Notes: a model not told the origin generated them from the letters alone. Numbered from the stretch's first letter, positions 9,344-19,612 are shown. The stretch: 64,000 nucleotides of DNA from Myroides sp. 1354 (GCF_030324495.1 NZ_JACAGN010000003.1:215735-279734), one strand, 5' to 3'. Program-made: numbers and translations.

Positions 9344-9781
9344 ATGGATATTTTTACAGACGAATATTTTATGCGTATCGCATTGAGTGAAGCCCAAATT
9401 GCCTTTGAAAAAGGAGAAATTCCCGTTGGAGCCATTGTTGTTTCCAACAATCAAATCATTGCCAAATGTCATAATCTCACTGAATTATTACACGATGTCA
9501 CCGCACATGCAGAATTGCAAGCAGTTTCCTCTGCCGCAAATTATTTAGACGCTAAATATCTGAAATCATGCACTTTATTTGTAACTTTAGAACCTTGCCA
9601 AATGTGTGCAGGTGCACTCTATTGGAGTCAAGTGTCTCGTGTGGTTTGGGGGGCAAGTGATGAAAAAAGAGGTTTTCAAACCATGGGAGGCCAACTTCAC
9701 CCTAAAACAACAATTACAACTGGTGTTTTAGCTGATGAATGTGCAACCCTTATGCGTTCATTTTTTGAAAAAAGAAGATAA
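9344..9781 (+). CDS. tadA: tRNA-specific adenosine deaminase TadA-type
   Basis: A zinc-dependent deaminase of 145 residues, the expected size for the enzyme that converts A34 to inosine in tRNA-Arg(ACG). The zinc and catalytic motifs are complete: H55-A-E57 (TAHAELQAV) and P84-C85-x-x-C88 (EPCQMCAGAL). The N-terminal MRIALSEAQIAFEKGEIPVGA is typical of TadA. A cytosine or guanine deaminase of the same fold is the alternative, but the sequence pattern and size favour TadA. It has its own promoter box and ends 17 bases before the A2M gene, which may be read from the same transcript. Confidence 0.9.
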   Translation: MDIFTDEYFMRIALSEAQIAFEKGEIPVGAIVVSNNQIIAKCHNLTELLHDVTAHAELQAVSSAANYLDAKYLKSCTLFVTLEPCQMCAGALYWSQVSRVVWGASDEKRGFQTMGGQLHPKTTITTGVLADECATLMRSFFEKRR

Positions 9782-9797
9782 AACTATAAAAAAAGCT

Positions 9798-12700
9798 ATG
9801 AAGAAAAGAATTGTACTAACCCTCGTTTGCTTGTTATTAGCCTTCCTACAGGCTTGTAAAAAAGACGCTACTCAGGATTTCCCTTTATCGGATCCCAAAG
9901 ATTTTAGCGAATACATCACCGCTTTTACTACGGGAATGATTTCCTCTAAAACACCGATTGATATTGCCTTGACAAAAAACTGGGGCGAATGGAAAGATCA
10001 GCAAGAAGTGGATGCTAAATTATTTACTATTTCACCTGCTGTAAAAGGTAAATTACATTATTTAGCGAATCAAACTTTGCGCTTTGAACCAGCAGAACGC
10101 TTAAAGCAAGATCAAAAATACTACATCACTTTTCACCTGGGAAAGCTAACGACTGTAGAAGAAAACCAACAAGCCTTTTCCTTTTTAGTTCACACCGTAC
10201 CTCAGCAATTTACAGCTGAATTTGCCGATTTACAATCGACCGATAAAGATACCTATATTCTAAACGGGATCATCAAATCTAGTGATTGGATTAGTACTGC
10301 GAACATCAAAAAAATAGCAAGTGCTCAACAAGGAAAACAAGCCATTGAGCTTTCTTTTCAAACCAATGACGCTCAAGAGGCAAAAGAATTTCCTTTTAGT
10401 ATTCGCGGCATTAAGCGCCAAAAAGAAAGCAGTGAATTGACCTTAACCATGGACGCGAAAGCTATCCAATTGGTGCAAAAAACAACATTAAACTTTGATG
10501 TACCAGCGAAAGATGTATTTCAAGTTCATCAAGTACTCACTACAATTGGAGACAACCACGCCTTTGCGATTAACTTTTCCAATCCCATCAAAAAGAATCA
10601 AAACTTAGAAGGATTAATCCGCTTACAAGGTTTAGAGAGTTTACCGCTCACTTTCCTAATTGAAGGAAATCTCATCAAAGTATATAGTGAAAAAGCATTA
10701 CCAGAAGAAGTAACCTTGAGTGTGCAAGAGGGAATCAGCGATAGCTATGGCAATAAATTAAGTACTATTTATACGGAAAACATCACGTTTGCCATTCCTA
10801 AGCCGGAAGTACAATTGCTACAAAATGGTACCATACTCCCTTCTTCCGAAAATTTAAAAATCAATTTTAAAGCCACTTCTTTAAAAGCTGTAGATGTTAA
10901 GGTTTACAAAGTATTCCAAAACAATATTTTACAATTCTTACAATCCAACAATTTAGACGGTTCATATTCGCTTTATACCGTTGCAGCTCCGATTGCTAAA
11001 ACGACCATCGAATTAACCAATCCCGATCCAAAAGCACTTATGCGTTGGAACGCTTATGCATTGGATTTATCCACTTTAATCAAACCTGATCCAGGTGCGA
11101 TTTACCATGTAAAGTTTTCTTTCAAAAAAGCCTATGCAATCAATTGCTCAACAGAAGGAGAGGAAGAAGAAATTGAAATGGAAGAAGAAGAATTATCTCC
11201 TGAAGATGATGAATACGAATATTACTATCGTTATTATCCATGGGAAGAAAAAGAAGATCCTTGTTCAGACGCCTACTATTACTACATGCAAATGCCTTCA
11301 ACGAATGTATTGGCAAGTGATTTAGCCCTTATTGTAAAAGGTGGAAATGACAATGTCTATACTGCTATTGTTACCAATATTTTGACAACAGCCCCTGTAA
11401 GTGGAGCTACCGTAGAATTCTATAGCTATCAGCAACAGTTATTAGCGTCTGCGAAGACAGATAACGACGGTATAGCCAAGGTGAATTTAGGTAAGAACAA
11501 AGCGTATTTTGCCATTGCCAAACAAGACAACAATACTACTTATATCAAAATCGATCAAGCCAATGCCTTATCTGTGAGTAACTATGACGTAGATGGTACA
11601 ACACTACAAAAGGGGATGAATGGTTATATTTATACGGAACGTGGGGTTTGGCGTCCGGGAGATGACATCCATATTGGTTTTATCTTGGATGACATGGCCA
11701 ATCCACTACCTGAAAACCATCCGATTAAACTGACATTATCAGATCCATTTGGAAAGGTAACTGAACAAGTGGTACAGAAGAAAAATGTAGCCAATCACTA
11801 TGCCTTTAAGATTAAAACGGATACAGAAGCCCCAACTGGAAACTGGGAAGCTGTTATTCAAGTAGGAGGAGCGAAATTTTACAAACGCATCAAAATTGAA
11901 ACCATTAAGCCCAATCGCTTAAAGATTAAAAACAATGCAGAAGGAAAAGTAATTACTTCAGATTATTACAACAAGCAGATTGATTATAACGTAGAATGGT
12001 TACAAGGTAGTACCGCTAAAAATTTAAGAGCGGAAGTACAAATCAAATTACTTCCAGAACAAACGACCTTTAAAACCTATCCAAACTATCGTTTCAACAA
12101 TAGTTTGTCTTCTTATGCAACGGAAGATATCAATGTATATTCAGGCAGAACAAGTGAAAGTGGAAACTTCTCTTTTGCTTTAAACCTTAAGAATACAGTA
12201 GAAAACTCAGCCATGTTAAAAGCTATTTTAACGACAAAGGTATATGAGAATGGCGGGGATGTATCTACTGATGTGTCCACATTGACCTATTCACCTTATG
12301 CTAGTTACGTAGGTATTAAAGCTCCTGAGGCAAATAAATATGGCTATTACGAAACAGATAAACCATTAGATTTTTCTATTGTCACAGTGGATAGTGATGG
12401 AAAAGCATTAGGACAAAATGTACGCGTAGATGTCTATCGAAAAAAAGGATATTGGTGGTGGAGCTCGAATGAATACGGAGTTTCGAACTACAATGCTTCA
12501 GACTATTACAGTTTATACAGTTCAGATGAAATCAGTACTTCGTCAAAAGGAGGTACGAAATACGAATTAAAAATTCCAGAACAAGATTGGGGAAATTACG
12601 AAGTCGTATTAACCAACTTAAACAGTGGACATATTGCCTCCCAACAAGTATATGTGGATTGGCCTTATTGGTCAGCCAAAACCAAACACAAAGAGGGCAA

Positions 12701-15296
12701 AGATGCAATTGCACTTTCTATTGCTACGGATAAAAAAGAATATACTGTAGATGAAAAAATAAAACTTTCTTTCCCTTCCAGTGAAGGAGGACGAGCTTTA
12801 GTTTCAGTTGAAAGTGGCAGTAGTGTATTATCTACCCATTGGGTACAGACCAAACAAGGAGAAACGACCTTTGAATTACCAGCAACAGCAGCCATGGCTC
12901 CTAATGCGTATATTAATATTACCCTTATTCAGCCCCATGCTTATACGATAAACAACGCTCCGATTCGCTTATATGGTATTGCACCAATCAGTGTATACAA
13001 TAAAAAGACCAAATTAGAGCCTGAAATTATCATGCCAGACAAATTGCGTCCAGAAGAAAAATTCACCCTCAAAGTGAAGGAAAAAAATGGGCACAAAATG
13101 ACGTATACTGTAGCGATTGTTGAAGATGGTCTGTTAGATTTAACGCGTTTCAAAACTCCAACACCTTGGCAAAATTTCTATAGCAAAGCAGCTTTAGGCG
13201 TGCGCACTTGGGATGTTTTTGATTATATCATTGGGGCATATGGAGGAACCATCAACCAAGTATTTAGTATTGGTGGAGACGAGGATTTAGGCGCTGGACA
13301 AGTAAAAAAAGCCAATCGCTTCAAACCCGTTGTTATTTTCTCTGGTCCACATACCTTAGAAAAAGGCAAAACAGCTTCACATGAAATTAAGTTGCCAAAA
13401 TACATCGGTTCGGTTCGAACGATGATTGTCGCTTCCAATACCGAAAATAGAGCGTATGGAAATACAGACAAAACGGTAAAAGTGAATAATCCGTTGATGA
13501 TCTTAGGGTCTTTACCCAGAAGAGCTGTTCCAGGAGAAAAGATTACGCTTCCTGTAACTGTATTTGCAATGGAAAACCACGTGAAAAACGTACAGATTTC
13601 CGTTAAGACAGATGACAAATTTAAAATTAGTGGTTCTTCAACTCAACAACTAACATTCAGTGAACCGGATGAAAAAATCGCCTATTTTGAATTAGAAGTT
13701 TCTAATAAAACTGGTATTTCTAAAATTGAAATTGAAGCAACTTCAGGCAAAGAAAAAGCGACCTATAGCATTGAGTTGGATGTATTAAATCCAAACCCTG
13801 TAACGACGCGCACGCAAATCGTGAGTATTGATCCACAAAGTGAAGAAAACTTAGATTGGAATCCATTTGGAATTGCGGGAAGTAACAAAGCGACATTAGA
13901 ACTTTCGGCATTCCCGAATATCAACCTAACATCTCGTTTGAATTACTTAATCACCTTCCCTCATGGATGTACTGAACAAATCACTTCGGGTGTATTTCCA
14001 CAGCTGTATTTAGCGGATTTAATCACCTTAGACGACAGCAAAAAACAAAGTATCCAGCGCAATGTAAACGAGGGTATTCAACGTTTAGCTCAACGTCAAT
14101 TCTCTGATGGTGGATTTGCCTATTGGCCAGGGAATAGCTATGCGGATGATTGGGCAACCTCTTATGTAGGTCACTTCTATCTTGAAGCAGAGAAAAAAGG
14201 ATATGTCTTACCAGTGAACAGTAAATCGAATTGGATTTCGTATCAACAAAAAATGGCACGTCAATGGAAATCCAACACCCGCTACAACACTGATTTCGCA
14301 CAAGCCTACCGTTTATATACATTAGCTTTAGCAGGACAACCCGACCTAGCTTCCATGAATCGATTAAGAGAAACGCAAGGTATCTCAACCAATACAAAAT
14401 TCCGTTTAGCTGCAGCTTATGCACTAGCGGGACAAAAAGAGGCCGCTCAAAAGTTAATTGCCAATCTATCGTTAGATGAGATTGCGGGCTATTCCTACTA
14501 TGGTTCGTATGAGAGAAACTTAGCCATGGCCTTAGAAACGATGATACACAGCAATGGCAACAAGCTGAAAACACATGAATATGCCATTGAATTAGCAAAT
14601 AAATTGGGATCTTCTCAATGGATGAGCACACAAACAACGGCATATGCCTTAAATGCGATTGCAAGCTATGTCAATGTACACAAGCCAAGTGATGGAATAA
14701 ACACAGTATATACCTATAACGGACAACCCGCTACGGTAAACACAACCAAAGCCATGGTTCATGCGGAATTGAAAAATATCAAATCGAGTAATACCTTAGC
14801 GGTACAGAATAAGAGCAATGCAGTGGTTTATGCGCGTTTAACTTCAAGTGGTATTTTACCTGTTGGACAAGAGCAAGCCGATCAAAGTAATTTAGCCATT
14901 CGAACAACGTACCGAGCGACGAATGGTTTAGCAATTAATCCGTCGAGCTTACAACAAGGAACGGAGTTCATTTGTGATATTACCATTTCCAATACGAGCA
15001 ATCGCAGTATTGAAAACGTCGCTCTAACTCATATTGTACCTTCGGGATGGGAGATTGTCAATTTGCGTTATACAGATGCAGGAGGAACGGAAAATCAAGT
15101 AGATTATACTGATATACGCGACGATCGTTCTCTCTTCTACTTTACTCTACAAGCCAATAGTAGCAAAGTGCTAAAAGTAACGTTGAATGCATCGTATTTA
15201 GGTAACTACTACCTACCAGGAGTGCAAGCCAATGCAATGTATGACAATGCCTACCGCTGTCGAACAATCGGTCAATGGGTAGAAGTAATTAAATAG
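9798..15296 (+). CDS. Bacterial alpha-2-macroglobulin lipoprotein (YfhM-like) with thioester
   Basis: A very large (1832 residues) protease-trapping lipoprotein. MKKRIVLTLVCLLLAFLQAC is an SPII signal with the lipidated Cys at 20. Domains follow the A2M order: N-terminal MG domains, the conserved YTERGVWRPGDD segment near residue 612, the bait region, then the thioester domain with HGCTEQ, Cys1391-Gln1394, intact. TED helices (DGGFAYWPG) and a C-terminal receptor-like domain follow. It is longer than the roughly 1650-residue E. coli YfhM. It contains a striking acidic and tyrosine-rich insert around residues 450-490. An earlier in-frame ATG at 9735 lies inside tadA; the ATG at 9798 gives the signal peptide. 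It is followed by pbpC, the conserved partner in many Gram-negatives, implying a role in defending the periplasm when the wall or outer membrane is breached. Confidence 0.93.
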   Translation: MKKRIVLTLVCLLLAFLQACKKDATQDFPLSDPKDFSEYITAFTTGMISSKTPIDIALTKNWGEWKDQQEVDAKLFTISPAVKGKLHYLANQTLRFEPAERLKQDQKYYITFHLGKLTTVEENQQAFSFLVHTVPQQFTAEFADLQSTDKDTYILNGIIKSSDWISTANIKKIASAQQGKQAIELSFQTNDAQEAKEFPFSIRGIKRQKESSELTLTMDAKAIQLVQKTTLNFDVPAKDVFQVHQVLTTIGDNHAFAINFSNPIKKNQNLEGLIRLQGLESLPLTFLIEGNLIKVYSEKALPEEVTLSVQEGISDSYGNKLSTIYTENITFAIPKPEVQLLQNGTILPSSENLKINFKATSLKAVDVKVYKVFQNNILQFLQSNNLDGSYSLYTVAAPIAKTTIELTNPDPKALMRWNAYALDLSTLIKPDPGAIYHVKFSFKKAYAINCSTEGEEEEIEMEEEELSPEDDEYEYYYRYYPWEEKEDPCSDAYYYYMQMPSTNVLASDLALIVKGGNDNVYTAIVTNILTTAPVSGATVEFYSYQQQLLASAKTDNDGIAKVNLGKNKAYFAIAKQDNNTTYIKIDQANALSVSNYDVDGTTLQKGMNGYIYTERGVWRPGDDIHIGFILDDMANPLPENHPIKLTLSDPFGKVTEQVVQKKNVANHYAFKIKTDTEAPTGNWEAVIQVGGAKFYKRIKIETIKPNRLKIKNNAEGKVITSDYYNKQIDYNVEWLQGSTAKNLRAEVQIKLLPEQTTFKTYPNYRFNNSLSSYATEDINVYSGRTSESGNFSFALNLKNTVENSAMLKAILTTKVYENGGDVSTDVSTLTYSPYASYVGIKAPEANKYGYYETDKPLDFSIVTVDSDGKALGQNVRVDVYRKKGYWWWSSNEYGVSNYNASDYYSLYSSDEISTSSKGGTKYELKIPEQDWGNYEVVLTNLNSGHIASQQVYVDWPYWSAKTKHKEGKDAIALSIATDKKEYTVDEKIKLSFPSSEGGRALVSVESGSSVLSTHWVQTKQGETTFELPATAAMAPNAYINITLIQPHAYTINNAPIRLYGIAPISVYNKKTKLEPEIIMPDKLRPEEKFTLKVKEKNGHKMTYTVAIVEDGLLDLTRFKTPTPWQNFYSKAALGVRTWDVFDYIIGAYGGTINQVFSIGGDEDLGAGQVKKANRFKPVVIFSGPHTLEKGKTASHEIKLPKYIGSVRTMIVASNTENRAYGNTDKTVKVNNPLMILGSLPRRAVPGEKITLPVTVFAMENHVKNVQISVKTDDKFKISGSSTQQLTFSEPDEKIAYFELEVSNKTGISKIEIEATSGKEKATYSIELDVLNPNPVTTRTQIVSIDPQSEENLDWNPFGIAGSNKATLELSAFPNINLTSRLNYLITFPHGCTEQITSGVFPQLYLADLITLDDSKKQSIQRNVNEGIQRLAQRQFSDGGFAYWPGNSYADDWATSYVGHFYLEAEKKGYVLPVNSKSNWISYQQKMARQWKSNTRYNTDFAQAYRLYTLALAGQPDLASMNRLRETQGISTNTKFRLAAAYALAGQKEAAQKLIANLSLDEIAGYSYYGSYERNLAMALETMIHSNGNKLKTHEYAIELANKLGSSQWMSTQTTAYALNAIASYVNVHKPSDGINTVYTYNGQPATVNTTKAMVHAELKNIKSSNTLAVQNKSNAVVYARLTSSGILPVGQEQADQSNLAIRTTYRATNGLAINPSSLQQGTEFICDITISNTSNRSIENVALTHIVPSGWEIVNLRYTDAGGTENQVDYTDIRDDRSLFYFTLQANSSKVLKVTLNASYLGNYYLPGVQANAMYDNAYRCRTIGQWVEVIK

Positions 15297-15318
15297 TGAA
15301 ACAATAAATCAATATAAA

Positions 15319-15340
15319 TACAGGGATGAATATCCCTGTA
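15319..15340 (+). promoter_or_regulatory. Intercistronic hairpin before pbpC
   Basis: Perfect 9-bp stem TACAGGGAT / ATCCCTGTA with loop GAAT, ending 9 bases before the pbpC ATG. There is no T-run, so it is not a standard terminator. It contains an ATG (15326) in frame with pbpC. Confidence 0.65.
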
Positions 15341-15349
15341 TTGCTTTAT

Positions 15350-17722
15350 ATGAAATTCAAACCCAATTTAAAATGGAAGACTTGGAGCACCAAAAAAAAG
15401 GTGCTTACTATTCTCGTAGGTATCGCTTTGATTGCCTATTATTTTTGTTTACCGCGAACGTTATTTGACGCTTCGTATTCCACCGTTATTGAAAGCAAGG
15501 ACCATCAACTACTAGCCGCTCAAATTGCCCCTGATGGGCAATGGAGATTTCCAGAGATGCAAACAGTACCCGATAAGTTCAAAACGTGCATTACACTATA
15601 TGAAGATGAGTATTTCAACTACCATTGGGGATTTAATCCGATTTCAATGGGCAAAGCATTCTTCTCCAATTTAAAGGCGAGTAAAGTAAAACGAGGAGGT
15701 AGTACCTTAACTCAACAGACCATTCGCTTAGCTAGAGAAGGAAAGCAACGCACCTATTTTGAAAAAATCATCGAGCTGATTCAAGCCACTCGATTAGAAT
15801 TCAAATACAGCAAACAATCTATTTTAAAACTATACGCCTCTCATGCTCCTTTTGGAGGAAATGTCGTTGGATTAGATGTAGCCGCTTGGCGTTATTTTGG
15901 GACTGCACCGGAACAACTCTCTTGGGCAGAAAGTGCAACTTTAGCAGTACTACCTAATGCGCCTCGTTTAATCTATCCTGGAAAAAATCAGGAAATCCTA
16001 TTAAAAAAACGCAATGCTTTGTTGAAAAAACTATTGGAGGCTAATAAAATTGATCAGAATACCTATGAGTTGGCTTTGACTGAGCCCTTACCTCAAAAGC
16101 CACATGAATTGCCTCAAATGGCTCCTCATCTCTTACAGCAAATTGCCAAGAGCAATAAAGAAGAACGCTTAGTTACGACAATTGATTACCAAATACAACA
16201 ACGTGCCAACGCTATTATTGCTAATTATTACTTACACTATAAGCAAGCTGAAGTATACAATATTGCAGCCTTAATTGTCGATGTAGAGAATAGAGATATT
16301 ATCGCCTACATAGGCAACTCTCCTACGACATCAGCCCATCAAAAAGACGTGGATATCATCCAAGCCAATCGAAGTACGGGCAGTATTTTAAAGCCTTTCT
16401 TATATGCAGCTATGTTGGATGACGCCTCACTGCTACCCCATCAATTGGTCGCGGATATTCCCGTGGTAATTTCGGGCTATAAACCCACCAACTTTTCTAA
16501 TAGTTATGAAGGAGGCACTACGGCAAATGAAGCTCTATCGCGTTCGTTGAATATTCCCTTTGTACTGATGTTACAACAATATGGGGTATATCGTTTTTAC
16601 GATAACCTTCAACAGTTACAACTATCATCCATCAACAAATACCCCGATCACTACGGGTTATCTTTAATTTTAGGAGGAGCTGAAAGTAGTTTGTGGCAGT
16701 TGACAAGAGCTTATGCTGGAATGGTAGGCACTGTCAATCATTACAACCAAGAGCAAGCCTATCGCACCAAAGAGGTACAAGAATTAAATTGGAAGGCAGA
16801 TTATATGCAATCCTATGGAGAAAGTTCCAAAGAAAAGACTATTTGGGGTGCAGGAGCCATTTACAATACATTTGAAGCCTTAACAAAAGTAAATAGACCC
16901 GAAGGAGATGAAGCATGGCAATATTACGACTCCGCGCTTAAAATTGCGTGGAAGACAGGAACAAGTTTTGGTGGACGAGATGCGTGGGCCATCGGCGTTA
17001 ATAAAAAATACGTCGTTAGCGTATGGGTGGGAAATGCCACTGGAGAAGGACGTCCTTCAATTAGTGGAGTCCGCATGGCGGGGCCTATTCTTTTTGATTT
17101 ATTCAAATTACTACCCAAACAAAAAGATATGGCGGCACCACTGAATGATTTAGAAGAAGTTGTTATTTGCACAAGCTCGGGTTATCTCGCAGGTCCGAAT
17201 TGTGTACAAACAAAAACCGATCTCATTCCTTTTCGCGCAAAGAAGACAGTGCTATGTCCTTATCACAAACTCATTCACTTAGATGCTAGCTTGCAACATC
17301 AAGTCAACAGTCAATGTGAATCCGTTGATCAAATTAGGCCCACACCTTGGTTTATTTTACCGCCAACCATGGCTTATTTTTACAGAAAATCACATAGTGA
17401 TTATCAGGATGTACCTCCATATAGAGCGGATTGTGGTCCACAAGACCAACTCAAAAAGATAGAGTTTATTTATCCCAAACACGGAGAACACATTTACCTG
17501 ACAAAAAACTTTTACTCAGAACTACAGCCTTTTATTGCAAAAGCGAGTACAAGTAGCGCGAATAAAACTCTGTTTTGGTATTTAAACGAACAATATATTG
17601 ATTCCACTCGACAATTTCACGAATTGGCTATACACGGTAAAATGGGCGTGAACTACCTTACGATTACAGACGAAGAAGGTTTTACCCAAACCATAGAGTT
17701 TTACCTTGAAAAACAGAACTAA
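15350..17722 (+). CDS. pbpC: Penicillin-binding protein 1C (bifunctional glycosyltransferase/transpeptidase)
   Basis: Peptidoglycan synthase of 790 residues anchored by one N-terminal helix (VLTILVGIALIAYYFCLP). The GT51 domain shows the catalytic-Glu region LYEDEYFNYHWGFNP and RGGSTLTQQTIRLAREG. The transpeptidase domain shows the SxxK box within STGSILKPFLYAA, SRSLNIP as SxN, and KTGTSFGGRDAW as KTG. The C-terminal 100 residues match the PBP1C-specific domain (IEFIYPKHGEHIYL). I prefer ATG 15350 over 15326 because the latter is within the hairpin. Its order directly after the A2M gene is the classical yfhM-pbpC arrangement. It ends at a strong bidirectional terminator. Confidence 0.94.
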   Translation: MKFKPNLKWKTWSTKKKVLTILVGIALIAYYFCLPRTLFDASYSTVIESKDHQLLAAQIAPDGQWRFPEMQTVPDKFKTCITLYEDEYFNYHWGFNPISMGKAFFSNLKASKVKRGGSTLTQQTIRLAREGKQRTYFEKIIELIQATRLEFKYSKQSILKLYASHAPFGGNVVGLDVAAWRYFGTAPEQLSWAESATLAVLPNAPRLIYPGKNQEILLKKRNALLKKLLEANKIDQNTYELALTEPLPQKPHELPQMAPHLLQQIAKSNKEERLVTTIDYQIQQRANAIIANYYLHYKQAEVYNIAALIVDVENRDIIAYIGNSPTTSAHQKDVDIIQANRSTGSILKPFLYAAMLDDASLLPHQLVADIPVVISGYKPTNFSNSYEGGTTANEALSRSLNIPFVLMLQQYGVYRFYDNLQQLQLSSINKYPDHYGLSLILGGAESSLWQLTRAYAGMVGTVNHYNQEQAYRTKEVQELNWKADYMQSYGESSKEKTIWGAGAIYNTFEALTKVNRPEGDEAWQYYDSALKIAWKTGTSFGGRDAWAIGVNKKYVVSVWVGNATGEGRPSISGVRMAGPILFDLFKLLPKQKDMAAPLNDLEEVVICTSSGYLAGPNCVQTKTDLIPFRAKKTVLCPYHKLIHLDASLQHQVNSQCESVDQIRPTPWFILPPTMAYFYRKSHSDYQDVPPYRADCGPQDQLKKIEFIYPKHGEHIYLTKNFYSELQPFIAKASTSSANKTLFWYLNEQYIDSTRQFHELAIHGKMGVNYLTITDEEGFTQTIEFYLEKQN

Positions 17723-17724
17723 CA

Positions 17725-17757
17725 AAAAACCCAAAACGGATGCCGTTTTGGGTTTTT
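17725..17757. terminator. Bidirectional terminator between pbpC and rng
   Basis: 15-bp stem AAAAACCCAAAACGG / CCGTTTTGGGTTTTT with ATG loop, between convergent genes. Confidence 0.92.
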
Positions 17758-17759
17758 CG

Positions 17760-19325
17760 TTATTCTGATATTTCCTTTCCTTTATCATCAAAGAAATGGT
17801 ATTCTAAATACGTGTAAGCGTCACGCGGTACAATTTTGACCCATTTCTTGAATTCCATCCACCACTTCATTCGCAATGATGGCAATCCTTTCGTAAGATA
17901 AGCTGCCACAAAAGGGTGTGTATTCAAGATTATTTTACAAGATGGATCTCTTGCAATAATATTTTCGATTCGAGCTCTAATCTTGTCAATAACTAAAATA
18001 GGTGCTTCAATCTCACCGTGTTCATTTGGATCTTCTTCTCTAGTTTCGATTGACACTTCTGGTCGAACGCGTTGTCTCGTAATTTGAATCAATCCGAATT
18101 TACTTGGTGGTAAAATTTTGTGTTTGGCTTTATCATCGCTCATCTCTTCTTTCAAGAAATCATACAGTGTTTTTCTATTCTCTGGATTCCCCATATCAAT
18201 AAAATCGACCACTATAATCCCCCCCATATCTCTTAATCTCAACTGACGCGCTATTTCTGCTGCTGCAATTAGATTTACTTCAAGGGCAGTATCTTCTTGT
18301 GATTGTGCTTTGTTTGAACGATTACCGCTATTCACATCAATAACATGCAACGCCTCTGTATGTTCTATAATCAAATAAGCACCTTTGCTCATAGAAACGG
18401 TTTTACCAAAAGAGGTTTTTATTTGGCGTTCAATGCTGTATTTCTCAAAGATTGGAACTTCTCTCGATTGATAATGTTTGACAATCGACACCTTTGCAGG
18501 GGCAATTTCTTGCAAATAGTCCTTCGTTTGATAATACAAATCCTCATCATCTGTAATAATACCCGTAAAAGTATCATTAAACACATCGCGTAAAATTGAG
18601 GAAGCTTTATTAACTTCACCCAACACTTTCGAAGGATGATGTGCGGTTGTTAACTTTTTGCACATACTGTTCCACTTGGACATTAAGTTGCGTAAATCCT
18701 TATCGATTTCGCTTACCTTCATATCTTCGGCAACTGTGCGTACGATTACACCAAAACCTTTGGGTTTGATGGACTGTACCAATTTCTTCAGTCGGTCCTT
18801 TTCTTCTTTAGACTCAATTTTTTGTGAAATTGAGATACGATTCGAAAAAGGCACAAGTACGACATATCGACCTGCGATTGACAATTCAGAACTAATACGC
18901 GGTCCTTTCGTTGAAATAGGTTCTTTGACAATTTGAACAAGCAAAGACTGATTGGCACTCAATACATCCGTAATGGCACCATCTTTATCTATTTCATCTT
19001 CAAAAACAAAGTTTTCTAAGGCGAAATCTTTTAATTTACCTCCACTTACAAGTTTAGTGAACTTGAGTAGCGTTTTTAAGTTCGGCCCTAAGTCGTGATA
19101 ATGCAAAAAAGCATCTTTTTCAAAACCTACGTGCACGAATGCGGCATTCAATCCTGGGACAGGTTTTCTAATTTTGGCGATAAATATATCCCCTACTTGA
19201 AAACCATTACCTTCATCAGCCTCACGCTCTCTATGCAGTTCAATTAGTTTTCCATCTTTTAATAAGGCAAAATCTACTGTATCAGAATTCGACCTAATAA
19301 TTAGCTCTTTATTCACACTGTACAT
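17760..19325 (-). CDS. rng: Ribonuclease G (Rne/Rng family)
   Basis: Single-strand endoribonuclease that matures rRNA 5' ends and degrades mRNA. At 521 residues it is an RNase G-length protein, lacking the long RNase E scaffold. An S1-type RNA-binding domain is near residues 40-100 (GDIFIAKIRKPVPGLNAAFVHVGFEKDAFLHYHDLG). The catalytic DNase I-like part has the two metal-binding aspartates in HVIDVNSGN and GIIVVDFIDMGNPENR. A small charged insert (SGGKLKDFALENFVFEDEIDKDG) splits the S1 region, as commonly seen in Bacteroidota homologues. It lies downstream of HU and the 30-residue basic protein on the same strand. Confidence 0.94.
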   Translation of the reverse strand: MYSVNKELIIRSNSDTVDFALLKDGKLIELHREREADEGNGFQVGDIFIAKIRKPVPGLNAAFVHVGFEKDAFLHYHDLGPNLKTLLKFTKLVSGGKLKDFALENFVFEDEIDKDGAITDVLSANQSLLVQIVKEPISTKGPRISSELSIAGRYVVLVPFSNRISISQKIESKEEKDRLKKLVQSIKPKGFGVIVRTVAEDMKVSEIDKDLRNLMSKWNSMCKKLTTAHHPSKVLGEVNKASSILRDVFNDTFTGIITDDEDLYYQTKDYLQEIAPAKVSIVKHYQSREVPIFEKYSIERQIKTSFGKTVSMSKGAYLIIEHTEALHVIDVNSGNRSNKAQSQEDTALEVNLIAAAEIARQLRLRDMGGIIVVDFIDMGNPENRKTLYDFLKEEMSDDKAKHKILPPSKFGLIQITRQRVRPEVSIETREEDPNEHGEIEAPILVIDKIRARIENIIARDPSCKIILNTHPFVAAYLTKGLPSLRMKWWMEFKKWVKIVPRDAYTYLEYHFFDDKGKEISE

Positions 19326-19502
19326 TTTTATCCATACTCATTCATTACACTGTTTTAGTTATTCTAAAGAATCCTTTCAAAACAAAATGAGTTTGTATAG
19401 ATGGATTAAACATTATTTTAAAAACAAGTTGCACTTGTTTATTCCTTCTTCAACTTGATAAGATAGCTATCAATGAGCGTACTTTAAAATTTCTTAGAAA
19501 AG

Positions 19503-19528
19503 AAAAAAGTAGTATTAAACTACTTTTT
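19503..19528 (-). terminator. Terminator overlapping the stop of the 30-residue gene
   Basis: AAAAAGTAGT / ACTACTTTTT with loop ATTAA; its right arm contains the stop codon of the small basic gene. On the minus strand the stem is followed by TTTTTTCT. Confidence 0.7.
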
Positions 19529-19612
19529 CTTTTTGTGACGGTTAGCTCTCGCTCTTTTTTTACGCTTATGCGTTGCTACCTTATGTCTTTTTCTTTTTTT
19601 ACCACTTGGCAT
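19520..19612 (-). CDS. AURKAIP1/COX24-type tiny basic protein (ribosome-associated family)
   Basis: Thirty codons, ATG at 19612 to TAG at 19520. The product starts MPSGKKRKRHKVATHKRKKR and ends NRHKKKK, so about 60% of its residues are Lys, Arg or His. This matches the short Bacteroidota proteins named after the AURKAIP1/COX24 domain, related to mitochondrial ribosomal mS38 and small basic bacterial ribosomal proteins; the link to this organism's ribosome is family knowledge, not visible here. It sits 27 bases downstream of HU. Its length makes it easy to miss in automated annotation. Confidence 0.85.
   Translation of the reverse strand: MPSGKKRKRHKVATHKRKKRARANRHKKKK

Noticed and set aside
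9735..9797. Earlier start of the A2M gene inside tadA
   Set aside because: Would destroy the lipoprotein signal peptide that begins at 9798.
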